From contig OY365741.1 in NCBI GenBank assembly GCA_959347425.1, forward strand, positions 186,001-250,000: a stretch of DNA of 64,000 nucleotides. The letters are read 5' to 3'. The notes beneath the pieces were generated by a model. It was given only the letters and a program-made list of their open reading frames with translations. It had not been told where the DNA came from and ran no database searches. Of this stretch, positions 12,029 through 20,297 are shown one piece after another. Position 1 is the stretch's first letter. Every line of letters starts with the position of its first letter. The stretch is from an uncultured Amylibacter sp. (GTDB lineage Bacteria > Pseudomonadota > Alphaproteobacteria > Rhodobacterales > Rhodobacteraceae). The translations under genes were made by a program, and so were the position numbers.

Positions 12029-13033
12029 CCTCCGTCGCCTCACCCGCTTATCCACGACATAGCCCGCTTCCGTCCCATCTTGGGGCGAGGAAAACCCGCC
12101 CATCGCCGATTCTATATCCAATAGGGTCGGCACGGGGCCGCGTGGCACACTATCCAACGCCACACGCATAGCGCGAACGTGCTCATACTGCGTTCCGCAA
12201 CACCCGCCGATGACTTTCGCCCCCAAATCCCGCGCCAACACCGCGTATTGCGCCATCAATTCGGGCGTGCCGTCGTAATGAATATGCCCATCCACGAATT
12301 TCGGTATCCCCGCGTTGCCCTTTGCTATGATAGGAATACGCGGTTTTTTCGCGGCGAAACCCGCCACTGTGCGCAGCAAATCGGCCGCCCCTACCCCGCA
12401 ATTCGCGCCGAAAGCCACGGGCGGCTCGTCCATCGATTCCACCATATCGACCATAGCGTGGCTGGTCAATCCCATCATTGATCGCCCTGCTGTGTCAAAG
12501 CTCATCGTGCCAGCCCATGGTGCGCCGATTTTATTAATAGCCTCCGCCGCGGCGCGATATTCTTCCGCCGCAGACAGGGTTTCAAGCCATAACACATCGG
12601 CTCCGCCGTCCAACAATCCGCGCGCTTGTTCGGCAAAAATAGCCACCGCGGATTCGTGCGACAGGTTGCCCGCCACGCCCATGATTTCGCCGGTTGGGCC
12701 CATTGACCCCGCGACTATCACCGTTTTGGGGGCGTTATCAGCGACCGTGCGGGCGAGTTCGGCGGATTTTTTCGCCAAGGCATGGACGCGGTTTTCGGCC
12801 TTATGCAACGCGAGCCTGCTGGCGTTCGCCCCGAAACTATTTGTTAGGAAAAGGTCACTGCCCGCATCCACAAAGCCTTGGTAAAGGGCGATGATTTTGT
12901 CGGGCGCGTCTTCGTTCCAGAGCTCTGGTGGGTCGCCCGCTTGCAACCCCGCGTTGAATAGGTTTGTGCCAGTGGCTCCGTCCGCCAGTATGAAGGGGGT
13001 GTCTTGGATGAATTGTGTTATTTTATTGGTCAT
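12026..13033 (-). CDS. bmt: Homocysteine S-methyltransferase, betaine-homocysteine (Bmt) type
   Basis: Transfers a methyl group, most likely from glycine betaine or a similar donor, to homocysteine to make methionine. The 335-residue protein has the family N-terminus ADGATGTNLF, the first zinc-ligand cysteine in FGANCGVG and the double-Cys site GGCCGT near the C-terminus, completing the Cys3 zinc centre. Its ATG overlaps the stop of the upstream HEPN-like gene in an ATGA (13030-13033), so translation may be coupled. It is the last gene of the operon rnd-sufE-HEPN-bmt. The methyl donor is inferred from family resemblance; another sulfonium or ammonium donor is possible. Confidence 0.85.
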   Translation of the reverse strand: MTNKITQFIQDTPFILADGATGTNLFNAGLQAGDPPELWNEDAPDKIIALYQGFVDAGSDLFLTNSFGANASRLALHKAENRVHALAKKSAELARTVADNAPKTVIVAGSMGPTGEIMGVAGNLSHESAVAIFAEQARGLLDGGADVLWLETLSAAEEYRAAAEAINKIGAPWAGTMSFDTAGRSMMGLTSHAMVDMVESMDEPPVAFGANCGVGAADLLRTVAGFAAKKPRIPIIAKGNAGIPKFVDGHIHYDGTPELMAQYAVLARDLGAKVIGGCCGTQYEHVRAMRVALDSVPRGPVPTLLDIESAMGGFSSPQDGTEAGYVVDKRVRRRR

Positions 13034-13728
13034 TGGTTTTGCCCTTGTTGTTCTGCTTGTGCAACTGGTTCTGCTTGCACAACTGGTTCTACTTGTATAA
13101 GAATTTCTTCTTCTGCCATGTTTTTAGCATCATGCTGTCTAGCTATTTTTTCTTTTATCTCTTTATTCATTTTATTCAATCGCGATAAAATTCCCTCTAT
13201 TACCCAACCACTTGTTTTTTTGTTATTGCTTACGCCTCTTCCTTTAAAACCTTTTTTATTGCCAAAGGGCTTAAATATAAAATCTTTATAAACCTGCTCA
13301 TTTAATAAATGCGCATATTCTAAAATAAACATAATTGCCTCTTTTTTAGCCCCTTCACCAGTATCTTTACCATGTATAACCTTATTGCGGGTTGTTACCG
13401 CTCTTTCAATACAAGAAATAATTTCAGGTTCAATTTGTTTTTTTGCCAAAATATAATATAATTCACGAAACTCTGTTCGTTTCATTTCTAATAAATCAAG
13501 AGCATCTCGTGCATATTCTTTATCTACTTTATATTTTTTAACCAATGCTCCGTATAAAATATCATGTTGCCCGCGTTCAACCTCCATAAATAAATAAGCA
13601 AGTATTATATCCCAAGCGTAATTATGACCAATCAGAGACTTAAAATCCCCGAAATACTTTTGCACAGGTTTTGGCAGTCCGTCAAATTTAAGTTCTACGT
13701 GCCTCTGGTGTATGCGTCTCCCAACCAT
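13030..13728 (-). CDS. HEPN-like protein of unknown function
   Basis: I do not recognise a close named family. The 232-residue protein is alpha-helical and has TTRNKVIHGK at 112-121, in which R114 and H119 fit the Rx4-6H motif of HEPN domains; many of those are ribonucleases. The tail is rich in Val/Glu/Gln with a short internal repeat (VEPVVQAEPVAQAE). It is visibly more AT-rich than its neighbours. It starts 3 bases after the sufE stop and its own stop overlaps the bmt start, so an accessory-looking gene sits inside a housekeeping operon. An RNase activity is only an inference; a non-catalytic helical bundle is possible. Confidence 0.6.
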   Translation of the reverse strand: MVGRRIHQRHVELKFDGLPKPVQKYFGDFKSLIGHNYAWDIILAYLFMEVERGQHDILYGALVKKYKVDKEYARDALDLLEMKRTEFRELYYILAKKQIEPEIISCIERAVTTRNKVIHGKDTGEGAKKEAIMFILEYAHLLNEQVYKDFIFKPFGNKKGFKGRGVSNNKKTSGWVIEGILSRLNKMNKEIKEKIARQHDAKNMAEEEILIQVEPVVQAEPVAQAEQQGQNQ

Positions 13729-13731
13729 CCC

Positions 13732-14154
13732 CTACCCCCCACTATCCCCAGCAAACCCGCGTATCCGCTCCACCATAGCCCGCAGACCATTGGAACGTTG
13801 CGCCGATAAATGCGCGTCCAGCCCCAAACGCGCCAGTTGATCCGCCGCGTTTATAGCCAACACGTCCTCCATATTAACACCGTTATACAGCATCCGCAAC
13901 ACCTCTATCAACCCCGACACGATTAACGCATCAGACGCACCGTCAAAATGCAACCGCGAGCCATCCGCCCCATTATCCACCCGCATCCGCAACCACACCT
14001 GCGAGGCGCACCCATCCACTTTGTAATCAGCCACGCAAAACGCCGCGTCCAACGCGGGCATCGCCTTGCCAATCTCAATAATATGGCGATAGCGGTCTTC
14101 CCAGTTATCCAAAAACGAAAACGTCTCCACCAAGTCTTCAAAATCATTCGCCAT
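13732..14154 (-). CDS. sufE: Cysteine desulfuration protein SufE
   Basis: Accepts persulfide sulfur from a SufS-type cysteine desulfurase for iron-sulfur cluster assembly. The active cysteine lies in the family motif KVDGCASQVW (about residue 49), and the length of 140 residues is normal. I favour the ATG at 14154, which has GGGG five bases upstream; a GTG at 14160 would overlap the end of rnd. SufS and SufBCD are not in the window. The gene is co-directional and nearly continuous with rnd upstream and the HEPN-like gene downstream. Confidence 0.93.
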   Translation of the reverse strand: MANDFEDLVETFSFLDNWEDRYRHIIEIGKAMPALDAAFCVADYKVDGCASQVWLRMRVDNGADGSRLHFDGASDALIVSGLIEVLRMLYNGVNMEDVLAINAADQLARLGLDAHLSAQRSNGLRAMVERIRGFAGDSGG

Positions 14155-14156
14155 AA

Positions 14157-15344
14157 TCACCCCATCGGTACGATTTTTATCTTATTACCACTGACCGTCA
14201 GGGCGATTTTCCCATCGCACAACCGCCGCGCCTGCGCCCCAAAGATTTCATTACGCCACCCCGTGAAAACACGACTGCCAGTGTCGCCCTCGGCTATCGC
14301 GTCAATTTCTGCACTGGTAGCGATGAGCTTCTGCGCCACGCCCGATTCCTCCGCCGAGGTCTTTAATAACACGCGCAATAACTGGCACAAGGATTCCGCC
14401 CCAGCACTGCGTTTTTTCACCGAGGGCGCGTCCATCGCACCGCGTTTATGCCCGCGTTCTAGGGCTGCCATAATGCCGTCAACTATGTCGGTTTTGCGGG
14501 TAATCCGTTGCAAACCACGCGAACGCAGCAAATCGTCCTTGCTTTTCGGCCGTTGCGCCGCCAGTTCCAAAATGGCATCGTCCTTTAGGACTCGCCCGCG
14601 TGGGATATCGCGGGATTCGGCGTAAATCTCGCGAAACGCCGCCAATTCGCGCACCAGCGATAATTTCGCCCCCGATAAATTGCGGGTTTTAATGCGCAAA
14701 TACGCCTGTTCGGGCGGGGTTGTGTAGAGCGCGGGGTCTAGCAAGTCCGCCTGCTCCTGCCCCACCCAATCGGCGCGTCCCGTGTCGGCAAGCGTGTCTT
14801 GCAAGTGTTTATACACACCCCGCAGGTGGGTAACATCGCCCAAGGCGTAGTGTTTCTGGTCATTGCTGAGCGGGCGACGCGCCCAATCGCTGAACCGTGA
14901 GCCTTTGTCGATTTGGACTTTGCAGATGGCGCGGACAAGGTGTTCATAGCTGACTTGCTCGCCATAACCGCACACCATGGCGGCGATTTGCGTATCAAAG
15001 AACGGGGCGGGTAGGATTTGACGGCTGTGGTAGAAGATTTCCAGGTCTTGACGGGCGGAGTGGAAGACTTTGGTGACTTTCGGGTTTTGGAAGAGGTCGT
15101 AAAGCGGGTCTAGCGATAAACCAGTGGCAAGCGGGTCTATGAGGACGGCCGATTGGTTTGCGGATTCGGGGGAGTCGTTGCCATCTGTGGCATCTGTGGT
15201 ATCGCCATAAGCCGCCTGTATCAGGCACAATTTGGAATAGTAGGTGTTTTCGCGAATAAACTCTGTATCCAGTGTCACAAAGGGATGCTGCGCGGCGCGC
15301 TGGCAGAATTGGGCGAGGGAGTCGGTGGTTGTAATAATATCCAT
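14157..15344 (-). CDS. rnd: Ribonuclease D
   Basis: A 3'-5' exoribonuclease for tRNA and structured RNA maturation. The 395-residue product has the DEDDy nuclease residues: D and E in LDTEFIRE, D in FHSARQDLEIF, and Y with D in HYALGDVTHL. An HRDC-type helical domain follows (VRELAAFREIYAESRDIPRGRVLKD). A low-complexity insert rich in Asp/Thr/Asn lies near residues 50-65. I chose the ATG at 15344; a TTG at 15380 would add 12 residues without family support. It is the first gene of the minus-strand operon leading to sufE, whose start region touches its stop. Confidence 0.94.
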   Translation of the reverse strand: MDIITTTDSLAQFCQRAAQHPFVTLDTEFIRENTYYSKLCLIQAAYGDTTDATDGNDSPESANQSAVLIDPLATGLSLDPLYDLFQNPKVTKVFHSARQDLEIFYHSRQILPAPFFDTQIAAMVCGYGEQVSYEHLVRAICKVQIDKGSRFSDWARRPLSNDQKHYALGDVTHLRGVYKHLQDTLADTGRADWVGQEQADLLDPALYTTPPEQAYLRIKTRNLSGAKLSLVRELAAFREIYAESRDIPRGRVLKDDAILELAAQRPKSKDDLLRSRGLQRITRKTDIVDGIMAALERGHKRGAMDAPSVKKRSAGAESLCQLLRVLLKTSAEESGVAQKLIATSAEIDAIAEGDTGSRVFTGWRNEIFGAQARRLCDGKIALTVSGNKIKIVPMG

Positions 15345-15404
15345 AAGCGGGGTATTAACGGTAATCGGCGCGAATGGCAAGGGGAGCTATGTAAAAGCTT
15401 TAGG

Positions 15405-16154
15405 TTAAACGGCTCTAATAGAACTGTTAATAGAAACTTGCTTTAATCTGTCATAAAAATAACGCTCGTACAGATGAAAATGCCCGAACTCATCTGGTTT
15501 TGCTCTATAGGCTTCACATCTACCAACAATGGTCGCAATCCAATCTGCGAATTGCACTGTTTGGTATAAATTGCTTTCTGCATGGAACAATGGCTCTAAT
15601 AAAGCCGTACGTTTAGAAAAACCAAACATTTCAATACCGCAAGCTTCTATCATTTTTATCCTGTTATTATGGTAATCTGAACATAAAATCAGCTTAGCAT
15701 TTTTTTTAACACAAAAATCATTAAGCTGTTTAATCGTCTTTTTCAAAGTAGATTTGTAAAGTTCTTCATTGGTTGGTTGTCTTTTAAGGGGGTTTTTGCG
15801 TGATCCAACGTAAAATACATGCCCGTCAAGCTGATTAACAATGACGTTCAAAGGTCTATTAAAAACATCGCGCACTTTTCTTTGCTCTACGCTTCGTGTC
15901 TTAAAATATTCCGTCCCCTTCTTTTCCCATTTTGCAGGGATTCTTGTGCTTTCTGCCAGCTCTTCTGCAAAAATACTTTCCTTCATTTTGAAAAAATTTG
16001 TGGAAAAATAACGAGCATTATGGATTGGCAATATAAAACCAGCCAAGCCAAAAACTGGACTTGCTTTATAGTTTTCATGGTGTACGGAAATAAAGGGACC
16101 ATCGTGCCCGAATTCATCAAGATAAGCAATATATGTATCCACGTGCTCATCCAT
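15405..16154 (-). CDS. DUF3800 family protein, copy 1
   Basis: A 249-residue protein of the DUF3800 type, thought to have an RNase H-like fold and often found in mobile or defence contexts. It begins YIAYLDEFGHDGPF, then has a conserved SDYH segment and QFADWIA; these acidic positions (D of YLDE, D of SDYH, D of FADW) could form a metal site, which is inference. It is a clear paralogue of the gene at 28048-28785; both end in SINSSIR.V. Its promoter and leader hairpin are also shared with the second copy. It is more AT-rich than the neighbouring housekeeping genes. No other mobile genes are adjacent. Confidence 0.75.
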   Translation of the reverse strand: MDEHVDTYIAYLDEFGHDGPFISVHHENYKASPVFGLAGFILPIHNARYFSTNFFKMKESIFAEELAESTRIPAKWEKKGTEYFKTRSVEQRKVRDVFNRPLNVIVNQLDGHVFYVGSRKNPLKRQPTNEELYKSTLKKTIKQLNDFCVKKNAKLILCSDYHNNRIKMIEACGIEMFGFSKRTALLEPLFHAESNLYQTVQFADWIATIVGRCEAYRAKPDEFGHFHLYERYFYDRLKQVSINSSIRAV

Positions 16155-16185
16155 TATGATTTACCGCCCCCTAAAAACATGAGAA

Positions 16186-16203
16186 CCCGCGCTTTCGCGC
16201 GGG
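16186..16203 (-). promoter_or_regulatory. Leader hairpin of DUF3800 copy 1
   Basis: In the transcript sense this reads CCCGCGC-GAAA-GCGCGGG, a 7-bp GC stem closed by a GNRA tetraloop and followed by TTCTCATG. The identical hairpin and following octamer occur before DUF3800 copy 2. There is no T-run, so it is not a typical terminator; a role in leader control or RNA stability is inferred. Confidence 0.65.
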
Positions 16204-16262
16204 CCCCGATTTCGCGGGAGAGGTGATACTTATAAATAAGCATCACAACGCGCCACAACCTA

Positions 16263-16291
16263 TAAATAGCATTTATGACGACATATTGCAA
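16263..16291 (-). promoter_or_regulatory. Promoter of DUF3800 copy 1
   Basis: On the minus strand TTGCAA (16286-16291), a 17-base spacer and TATTTA (16263-16268). The second DUF3800 gene has TTGCAG-N17-TATTAA at the matching place, with shared flanking sequence (CTTGATTTT upstream, TAAATGC in the spacer). Conservation across the duplicates supports function. The leader would be about 100 bases. Confidence 0.65.
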
Positions 16292-16412
16292 GTATTTTTT
16301 TTGTTTAAAATCAAGTAGATATAAATTTTTTTAATAAACTATTTATTAAATAACTTGAAAAACAATAAAAAAACAAGTTGATTCGCACCCGCCCGTGGGG
16401 GGGTATAAAAAA

Positions 16413-16487
16413 TGGCTCCGGCGGTAGGGCTCGAACCTACGACCAATTGATTAACAGTCAACTGCTCTACCACTGAGCTACGCCGGA
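16413..16487 (-). tRNA. tRNA-Asn (GTT)
   Basis: The minus strand reads as a 75-base tRNA. The acceptor stem is TCCGGCG/CGCCGGA, the D arm is TAGCTCAGTGGTAGAGC, the anticodon loop is CTGTTAA with anticodon GTT, and the T arm is GTAGGTTCGAGCCCTAC. Discriminator G and an encoded CCA end complete it. It lies alone between DUF3800 copy 1 and the sensor kinase. No integrase or attachment repeat was seen beside it. Confidence 0.95.
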
Positions 16488-16635
16488 ACAATTTCGCCCG
16501 CTTATAGCAAAAACAAATCACATCGTCTAGGGGGTATTTCATAAAAACACGCCTTTTTCACGGATTTTTCACGCAATATGAAAAAAGCGGGCGAAAAACC
16601 TTGCGGATAAGGGACATTCGGGCTATCATACCATT

Positions 16636-17964
16636 ATGAAATATGCATCCCGCAACTTTATGCCCAAAACTTTGTTTTGGCGGACGATCGTTATCCTTGC
16701 CGTGCCGTTGATCGTGGTGCAACTGGTTGTGGGGATTTTCTTTTACGACCGATTGTTTCGCCAGACGACCCTGCAAAAGACTAACGAAGTCATCCAGCAA
16801 ATCAAATTCGCGGCGGGGGATGCGGCAGCAAGCAGAGCCTTGGGCTTGGGTTTGCGCCGTTTGGATGCGATGCCTTTGATACGGGCGAATACCTATACGC
16901 TGGACGATTTGACCGGGCCACAGGTGATAGAGGCCTTAACGCAGGGCTTCCCCCGCGTTTATTTCATTGATTTGGCGCGCGAACGCGGGTGGGTGCATTT
17001 TGAATTCCGAGTCAATGACGCGGATTATTCGGCACGGTTTTTGCGCAATCGTGCGTCGGCGCGGAATCCGCATCAGTTGCTGGTGGCTATGTTATTATCG
17101 TCTATAATCATGGCGGGGATTGCTGGGGTGTTTTTGAAAAATCAGGTGCGCCCGATTAGCCTGCTGGCACGGGTTGCCGATAGCTTTGCCAAGGGGCGGA
17201 TTATTGAGTTCAAACCCCGTGGGGCCGATGAAATCCGCAAAGTTGGCGTGGCGTTTCAATCAATGATGCACAGTATTGATAATCAAAAAGAGCAACGGAT
17301 ATTGATGTTATCGGGGGTTAGCCACGATTTGCGTACTCCCCTGACGCGGATGAAACTGGCGGTGTCTTTGGCGGAATCGGGCGGGGAAACGGGCGGTGCT
17401 GATGATGCGATTAGCAAGGATATCAAGCAGGACATAGCGGATATGGAGGCTATTATCCAAGAGTTCCTAGATTTCGCACGGGGGGATGCGACCGAATCAC
17501 GCGCACCCGTGGATGCTGTGAAATTGGCGCGGCACCTGATTGCTATCCATAAACGCGCGGGTGTTGTGGTGGAATTGCAAGGCGAGGGTGCGGGCGAGGG
17601 TAAGAGCCCGAGTGGCTCTGCCACTATCAACCTACGCCGTCATGCGATAATCCGTGCGCTATCTAATCTAATAGACAACGCGGCGAAATTCGCGGGGGTT
17701 ATTCATCTGGGTCTGGATTTACGCCGTAATAACGTGGTGTTTCGGATAGAGGATGACGGCCCAGGCATCCCTGCCAGCGACCATGAAAAGGCGTTGCGCC
17801 CGTTTGAGAGGCTTGACCAAGCCCGCAATCAAAACAAATCCACGGGGACGGGTTTGGGTCTGTCCATCGCCGCCGATATTATCCGCAACCACGGTGGGAC
17901 TCTGGATTTGGGTACGAGCGAGCGGTTGGGCGGGTTGCTGGTGGAGGTGACTTTACCTAGATAG
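16636..17964 (+). CDS. EnvZ-like membrane sensor histidine kinase
   Basis: A 442-residue two-component sensor of the EnvZ class. Two membrane helices (about 17-37 and 147-168) flank a periplasmic domain of about 110 residues. A HAMP linker follows, then the dimerisation helix with phospho-acceptor His230 in SGVSHDLRTPLTR. The ATPase domain has LIDNAAKFA (N box), DDGPGIP (G1) and GTGLGLSIA (G2). No response-regulator gene is next to it, so it is an orphan here; the partner may be an OmpR homologue elsewhere. A weak A/T-stem hairpin with a T-run lies 55 bases after the stop. The exact stimulus is unknown. Confidence 0.85.
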   Translation: MKYASRNFMPKTLFWRTIVILAVPLIVVQLVVGIFFYDRLFRQTTLQKTNEVIQQIKFAAGDAAASRALGLGLRRLDAMPLIRANTYTLDDLTGPQVIEALTQGFPRVYFIDLARERGWVHFEFRVNDADYSARFLRNRASARNPHQLLVAMLLSSIIMAGIAGVFLKNQVRPISLLARVADSFAKGRIIEFKPRGADEIRKVGVAFQSMMHSIDNQKEQRILMLSGVSHDLRTPLTRMKLAVSLAESGGETGGADDAISKDIKQDIADMEAIIQEFLDFARGDATESRAPVDAVKLARHLIAIHKRAGVVVELQGEGAGEGKSPSGSATINLRRHAIIRALSNLIDNAAKFAGVIHLGLDLRRNNVVFRIEDDGPGIPASDHEKALRPFERLDQARNQNKSTGTGLGLSIAADIIRNHGGTLDLGTSERLGGLLVEVTLPR

Positions 17965-18134
17965 TTGTTAGTTATTAGTTATTAGTTATTAGTGGGGTTT
18001 TGTAGCCCCGCAATACATAAAATAACGAACAGCCGTTATTTTTAGATAGTGCCATTGAACGCGAGCTATTTTTAAATATCGCAATTACAAAAAACTATAA
18101 CTAACAACTAATAACTAACAACTAACAACTAAAC
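17963..18134. repeat. Heptamer runs and weak terminator-like hairpin after the kinase
   Basis: The stretch holds TTAGTTA-type heptamers at 17963-17993 and the complementary CTAACAA-type run at 18093-18134. Between them is a 9-bp stem at 18019-18042 (AAAATAACG/CGTTATTTT, loop AACAGC) that could act as a weak terminator for the kinase. The opposed heptamer runs could also pair with each other over about 100 bases. Confidence 0.55.
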
Positions 18135-18224
18135 AGTCGCTTTTGCCCTATCCAGTGGCAAACTTTCCTCTAATATCCATAAAAACAAGTAATAAAAACA
18201 ACCAACAAAAAAGGACACCCCCCA

Positions 18225-19781
18225 ATGACACAACGCACCCGCAGTGGCGGACGCGCCGCCAACAAACGCCGCACCAGCACCAAAACCATTGAACAAATGC
18301 CGTTCAAACAACCGTTTAACACGGATAAACCGACCGAACCCTTAACCGAAGAAGCCGTCCAAACCCTGCACAACGGCACTATGGAAATCCTGCGAGACAT
18401 AGGTATCCAGTTTATGAACCCCGAAGCACTCGCCGTTTTGAAAAAACACGGAGCACGAGTGGATGGGGAAAACGTCCGTTTTGACCCCGATATGGTGATG
18501 GAATGGCTGGCCAAAGTCCCCAAGGAATTCACCATAACCCCGCGTAATCTGGATAGAAAACTGCGGTTTGGCGGGGGGCATTTCGCCTTTGGCAATGTGT
18601 CTTCCCCGCCGAATTACTGGGATTTGGAGCGGGGCAAAGAATCTGGCAGCTTTGAAACCTTTGAAAACCTGATGCGATTGACTCAGTATTTTAATTGCAT
18701 CCATATTGCCGGCGGTTATCCTGTGGAACCGATAGATATCCACGCCAGCGTGCGTCATTTGGATTGCCTGTATTCCAAGCTAACCCTTACGGATAAGGTC
18801 TGCCACGCCTATTCCTTGGGTAAAGACCGCGTGGAGGATGTGCTGGAAATGGTACGGATAGCGGGCGGTCTCAGCCACGATGAATTTGAAGCAAGCCCGC
18901 GGCTTTATACCAATATCAATTCGGTATCGCCTTTGAAACATGATTATTTGATGCTGGATGGCTCGATGCGGATGGCACGGCGCGGGCAAGTCGTGGTTGT
19001 CACGCCTTTTACCCTAGCGGGGGCTATGGCACCTGTGACGATGTCGGGGGCGGTGGTTTTGTCACTGGCAGAGGGTTTGGCGGCGATTTGCCTGATGCAA
19101 ATGGTACGCGAGGGTGCGCCTTGTGTGATTGGCACTTTCACCTCTAATGTCGATATGAAGACGGGTGCGCCCGCCTTTGGCACGCCCGAATATATCCGCG
19201 CAACGCAGATGACCGGGCAGATGGCGCGGTTTTATGGGGTGCCGTTGCGTAGCTCGGCGACTTGCACGGCGAATGTCCCTGACGGGCAGGCTATGTGGGA
19301 AACCACGCAGTCGTTATGGGCGGCGGTGCAGTCTGGCACGCATATGGTTTATCACGCGGCGGGCTGGTTGGAGGGCGGGCTGATTGCTAGTCCAGAGAAA
19401 TTCATAATGGATTGTGAGGTTTTACAACAGTTTCAACGGTATTTTGATCCAGCGTTGGTGGCGACTACCCCCGATGATATTGCGTTGGATGCCGTGCGAG
19501 AGGTCGGGTATGAGGTCGGGGCGAACTATTTTTCTGCCCAGCACACGCAGGAGCGGTATGAGGAGGCGTTTTATCAGCCGTTTATATCCGATTGGCGTAA
19601 TTATGAGGCGTGGGAGCGTGATGAAGGCGGCGGGCTATGGACGGCCGAGCGTGCGCATAAGATGTATAAGCAGATATTGGAAGAGTTTGAAGCGCCGCCT
19701 ATGGATGATGCTGTGCGGGCGGAATTGGCGGATTTTGTGGCAAAGCGGAAGAGCGAAGGCGGGGCGGCGACGGATTTTTAA
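18225..19781 (+). CDS. mttB: MttB-family (non-pyrrolysine) corrinoid methyltransferase
   Basis: Member of the trimethylamine methyltransferase superfamily (COG5598), which moves methyl groups from quaternary or tertiary amines to a corrinoid protein. The frame of 518 residues is uninterrupted, with no in-frame TAG, so this is the non-pyrrolysine branch that includes glycine-betaine methyltransferases. Recognisable segments are the N-terminal LHNGTMEILRDIGIQF, GGHFAFGNVSSPPNY and the C-terminal YEAWERDEGG. An AAGGA ribosome site precedes the ATG. No corrinoid protein or activator is in the window. A Bmt-type methyltransferase lies 5 kb upstream, which would fit methylamine or betaine use. The substrate remains unassigned. 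Confidence 0.85.
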   Translation: MTQRTRSGGRAANKRRTSTKTIEQMPFKQPFNTDKPTEPLTEEAVQTLHNGTMEILRDIGIQFMNPEALAVLKKHGARVDGENVRFDPDMVMEWLAKVPKEFTITPRNLDRKLRFGGGHFAFGNVSSPPNYWDLERGKESGSFETFENLMRLTQYFNCIHIAGGYPVEPIDIHASVRHLDCLYSKLTLTDKVCHAYSLGKDRVEDVLEMVRIAGGLSHDEFEASPRLYTNINSVSPLKHDYLMLDGSMRMARRGQVVVVTPFTLAGAMAPVTMSGAVVLSLAEGLAAICLMQMVREGAPCVIGTFTSNVDMKTGAPAFGTPEYIRATQMTGQMARFYGVPLRSSATCTANVPDGQAMWETTQSLWAAVQSGTHMVYHAAGWLEGGLIASPEKFIMDCEVLQQFQRYFDPALVATTPDDIALDAVREVGYEVGANYFSAQHTQERYEEAFYQPFISDWRNYEAWERDEGGGLWTAERAHKMYKQILEEFEAPPMDDAVRAELADFVAKRKSEGGAATDF

Positions 19782-19826
19782 ATTAGCGGTTAGTTATTAG
19801 TTATTAGTTGTTAGTTTTTTAGCTGG

Positions 19827-20056
19827 ATTAACCACCATTAACCACGATTAACCACAATTAACCACGATTAACCACCATTAACCACCATTAACCACCATTA
19901 ACCACCATTAACCACCATTAACCACCATTAACCACCATTAACCACCATTAACCACCATTAACCACCATTAACCACAATTAACCACAATTAACCACAATTA
20001 ACCACAATTAACCACAATTAACCACAATTAACCACAATTAACCACAATTAACCACC
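19827..20056. repeat. 23-copy, 10-bp tandem array ATTAACCACN
   Basis: Twenty-three uninterrupted copies of ATTAACCACN with an exact 10-base period. The last base follows the order C, G, A, G, then ten C, eight A and a final C, showing block-wise expansion. The A/T-rich step recurs once per helical turn. From 20057 to about 20190 come inverted and degenerate pieces (GGTTATTTTGGTTA, TTTAATAACCACG). The 516-base gap between mttB and the next gene is otherwise occupied by heptamer runs (19789-19817, 20191-20226) and a promoter. Confidence 0.92.
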
Positions 20057-20232
20057 TGTGGTTATTTTGGTTATTTAATAACCACGATTAACCACGGTTG
20101 GTTATTTTTGGTTATTTTGGTTAATCATTAACTCAATTAACCACAGGTGGTTATTTTTGGTTATGGCATTTATGAATAACCAATTAACTCACAACTAATA
20201 ACTAACAACTCACAACTAACAACTAAAAGGGC

Positions 20233-20261
20233 TTGACTCCCCCCCAAACCATGTTTATTGT
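20233..20261 (+). promoter_or_regulatory. Promoter of the Cys-rich lipoprotein gene
   Basis: TTGACT at 20233-20238, a 17-base spacer and TATTGT at 20256-20261, 36 bases before the chosen ATG. The TTGAC(A/T)-N17 pattern resembles the promoters of the other large lipoproteins. Confidence 0.6.
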
Positions 20262-20297
20262 GGAAATACAAAATAAAAAGTGCAAAGGGACACGATC

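Noticed and set aside
16413..16487. An integration site at tRNA-Asn
   Set aside because: No integrase gene and no direct repeat of the tRNA 3' end were found in the neighbourhood.
18225..19781. Pyrrolysine-containing trimethylamine methyltransferase
   Set aside because: The frame has no internal TAG and there are no pyl genes in the window.
19827..20056. DnaA-box-like repeats suggesting a replication origin
   Set aside because: TTAACCACA differs from the DnaA box TTATCCACA in one place, most units end in other bases, and no dnaA, parAB, hemE or gidA genes lie nearby.
19816..20060. CtrA sites in the TTAACC array
   Set aside because: The TTAA cores are separated by 6 bases, not the 7 required by the consensus.
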